From the NCBI GenBank assembly GCA_040791665.1, contig JBFNNX010000016.1:248001-312000 (forward strand): a DNA stretch of 64,000 bases. The letters run 5' to 3'. Source of the DNA: Thiodiazotropha sp040791665 (GTDB taxonomy: Bacteria; Pseudomonadota; Gammaproteobacteria; Chromatiales; Chromatiaceae). The position numbers were made by a program, and so were the translations under genes. Within the stretch, counting starts at the first letter, position 1; every line of letters begins with the position of its first letter. The notes beneath the pieces were generated by a model. It ran no database searches. It saw only the letters and a program-made list of their open reading frames with translations, and had not been told where the DNA came from. Below, piece after piece: positions 63,653 to 64,000 of this stretch.

Positions 63653-64000
63653 CTCACTCCAAACAACTGTTGAAAGGCGTTTTGATTCGATTCGCTGCTG
63701 AAATCGGAAAAGAGATCAACAAAGACGGACCTTGCCTGCTCCTGTCTCTCCAACAGCTTGCCCACGAGTATACCCATCGCCATCAATGCGCTTGCCGGTG
63801 CCCCCTCTTTCAACATCTGCTCGCCAAATTTCCCTAGCGAGTTTGCCTGCACCTCCAAATCCTGAAACTCGCCCAGATTGTCAAGTATCACCTTGAGTGC
63901 CTTGATCAACTCACGGATTGCAGGTTTGGGGTAGAGACTCTGAAAGAATTCCATTAAGTAACGCAGCTTCTTACAATCCTTGCGGAGATCGTGAAGCAGT
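63649..64000 (-). CDS. CHAD-domain protein, C-terminal part (cut by window edge)
   Basis: The frame is open from the right edge to its stop at 63649, about 117 codons. The edge residues include LLHDLRKDCKKLRYLMEFF, a CHAD-domain helix with the characteristic basic residues, and a helix-rich end follows. CHAD domains bind polyphosphate and are thought to place proteins on it. The N-terminus lies outside the window, so an attached CYTH domain cannot be excluded. It overlaps the ParA gene by ATGA. Confidence 0.75.
   Translation of the reverse strand, partial: LLHDLRKDCKKLRYLMEFFQSLYPKPAIRELIKALKVILDNLGEFQDLEVQANSLGKFGEQMLKEGAPASALMAMGILVGKLLERQEQARSVFVDLFSDFSSESNQNAFQQLFGVR

Overview
The window comes from a sulfur-oxidising gammaproteobacterium, most likely of the Chromatiales and resembling the lineage of Candidatus Thiodiazotropha or Sedimenticola. 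The evidence is the soxYZ pair, the full cbb3 oxidase set with its assembly genes, an oxygen-sensing FNR, the surE-pcm-yqaA-nlpD-rpoS order, and an exosortase A (XrtA) polysaccharide locus. The genus is an inference from gene content, not from a database search. No rRNA, tRNA, CRISPR array or intact insertion sequence was found.

Bases 1 to about 26,100 form an exopolysaccharide locus that is clearly AT-rich by eye compared with the rest. Nearly every gene is on the minus strand: an ATP-grasp enzyme (cut by the left edge), a PLP aminotransferase, a FemAB-like transferase, two NodB deacetylases, a methyltransferase, an AsnB-type amidotransferase, a CapK-like adenylate-forming enzyme, five GT4 and one GT2 glycosyltransferases, an O-antigen ligase-type polymerase/ligase, a Wzx-type flippase, two exosortase-associated alpha/beta hydrolases, a low-molecular-weight tyrosine phosphatase and a VOC protein. 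Only xrtA is on the plus strand. A secreted beta-helix protein with its own terminator closes the locus, next to an 82-bp MITE-like inverted repeat. A gene-poor stretch of about 0.9 kb (26,104-27,035) marks the change to ordinary chromosomal composition.

27.0-34.2 kb is housekeeping: alaC, hom and thrC (alanine/threonine synthesis) followed by a phosphoglycerate-mutase-like protein, an Mth938-type protein and two proteins of unknown function. 34.2-45.0 kb is respiratory: ccoS, ccoI, ccoH, ccoG, a 41-codon single-helix gene that may be a CcoM-like subunit, ccoP, ccoQ, ccoO, ccoN, then fnr and rpoS. Two CRP/FNR-like sites and a separate palindrome lie between ccoN and fnr, which suggests oxygen control of the oxidase.

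45.1-48.7 kb holds nlpD, yqaA, pcm, surE and a divergent smr gene. 48.9-52.0 kb is a MoxR ATPase plus VWA/metallopeptidase-like cassette with a small helical protein and an inverted-repeat-bounded insertion between the last two genes. After a mono-haem DUF3365 protein and a BepA-like M48 protease come about 0.7 kb of structured non-coding DNA and soxYZ. The right end carries a VWA membrane protein coupled to an acidic coiled-coil membrane protein, an LpxL-family acyltransferase, a rhodanese, an ABC-2 exporter pair, and a ParA ATPase overlapping a CHAD-domain gene that runs off the window.
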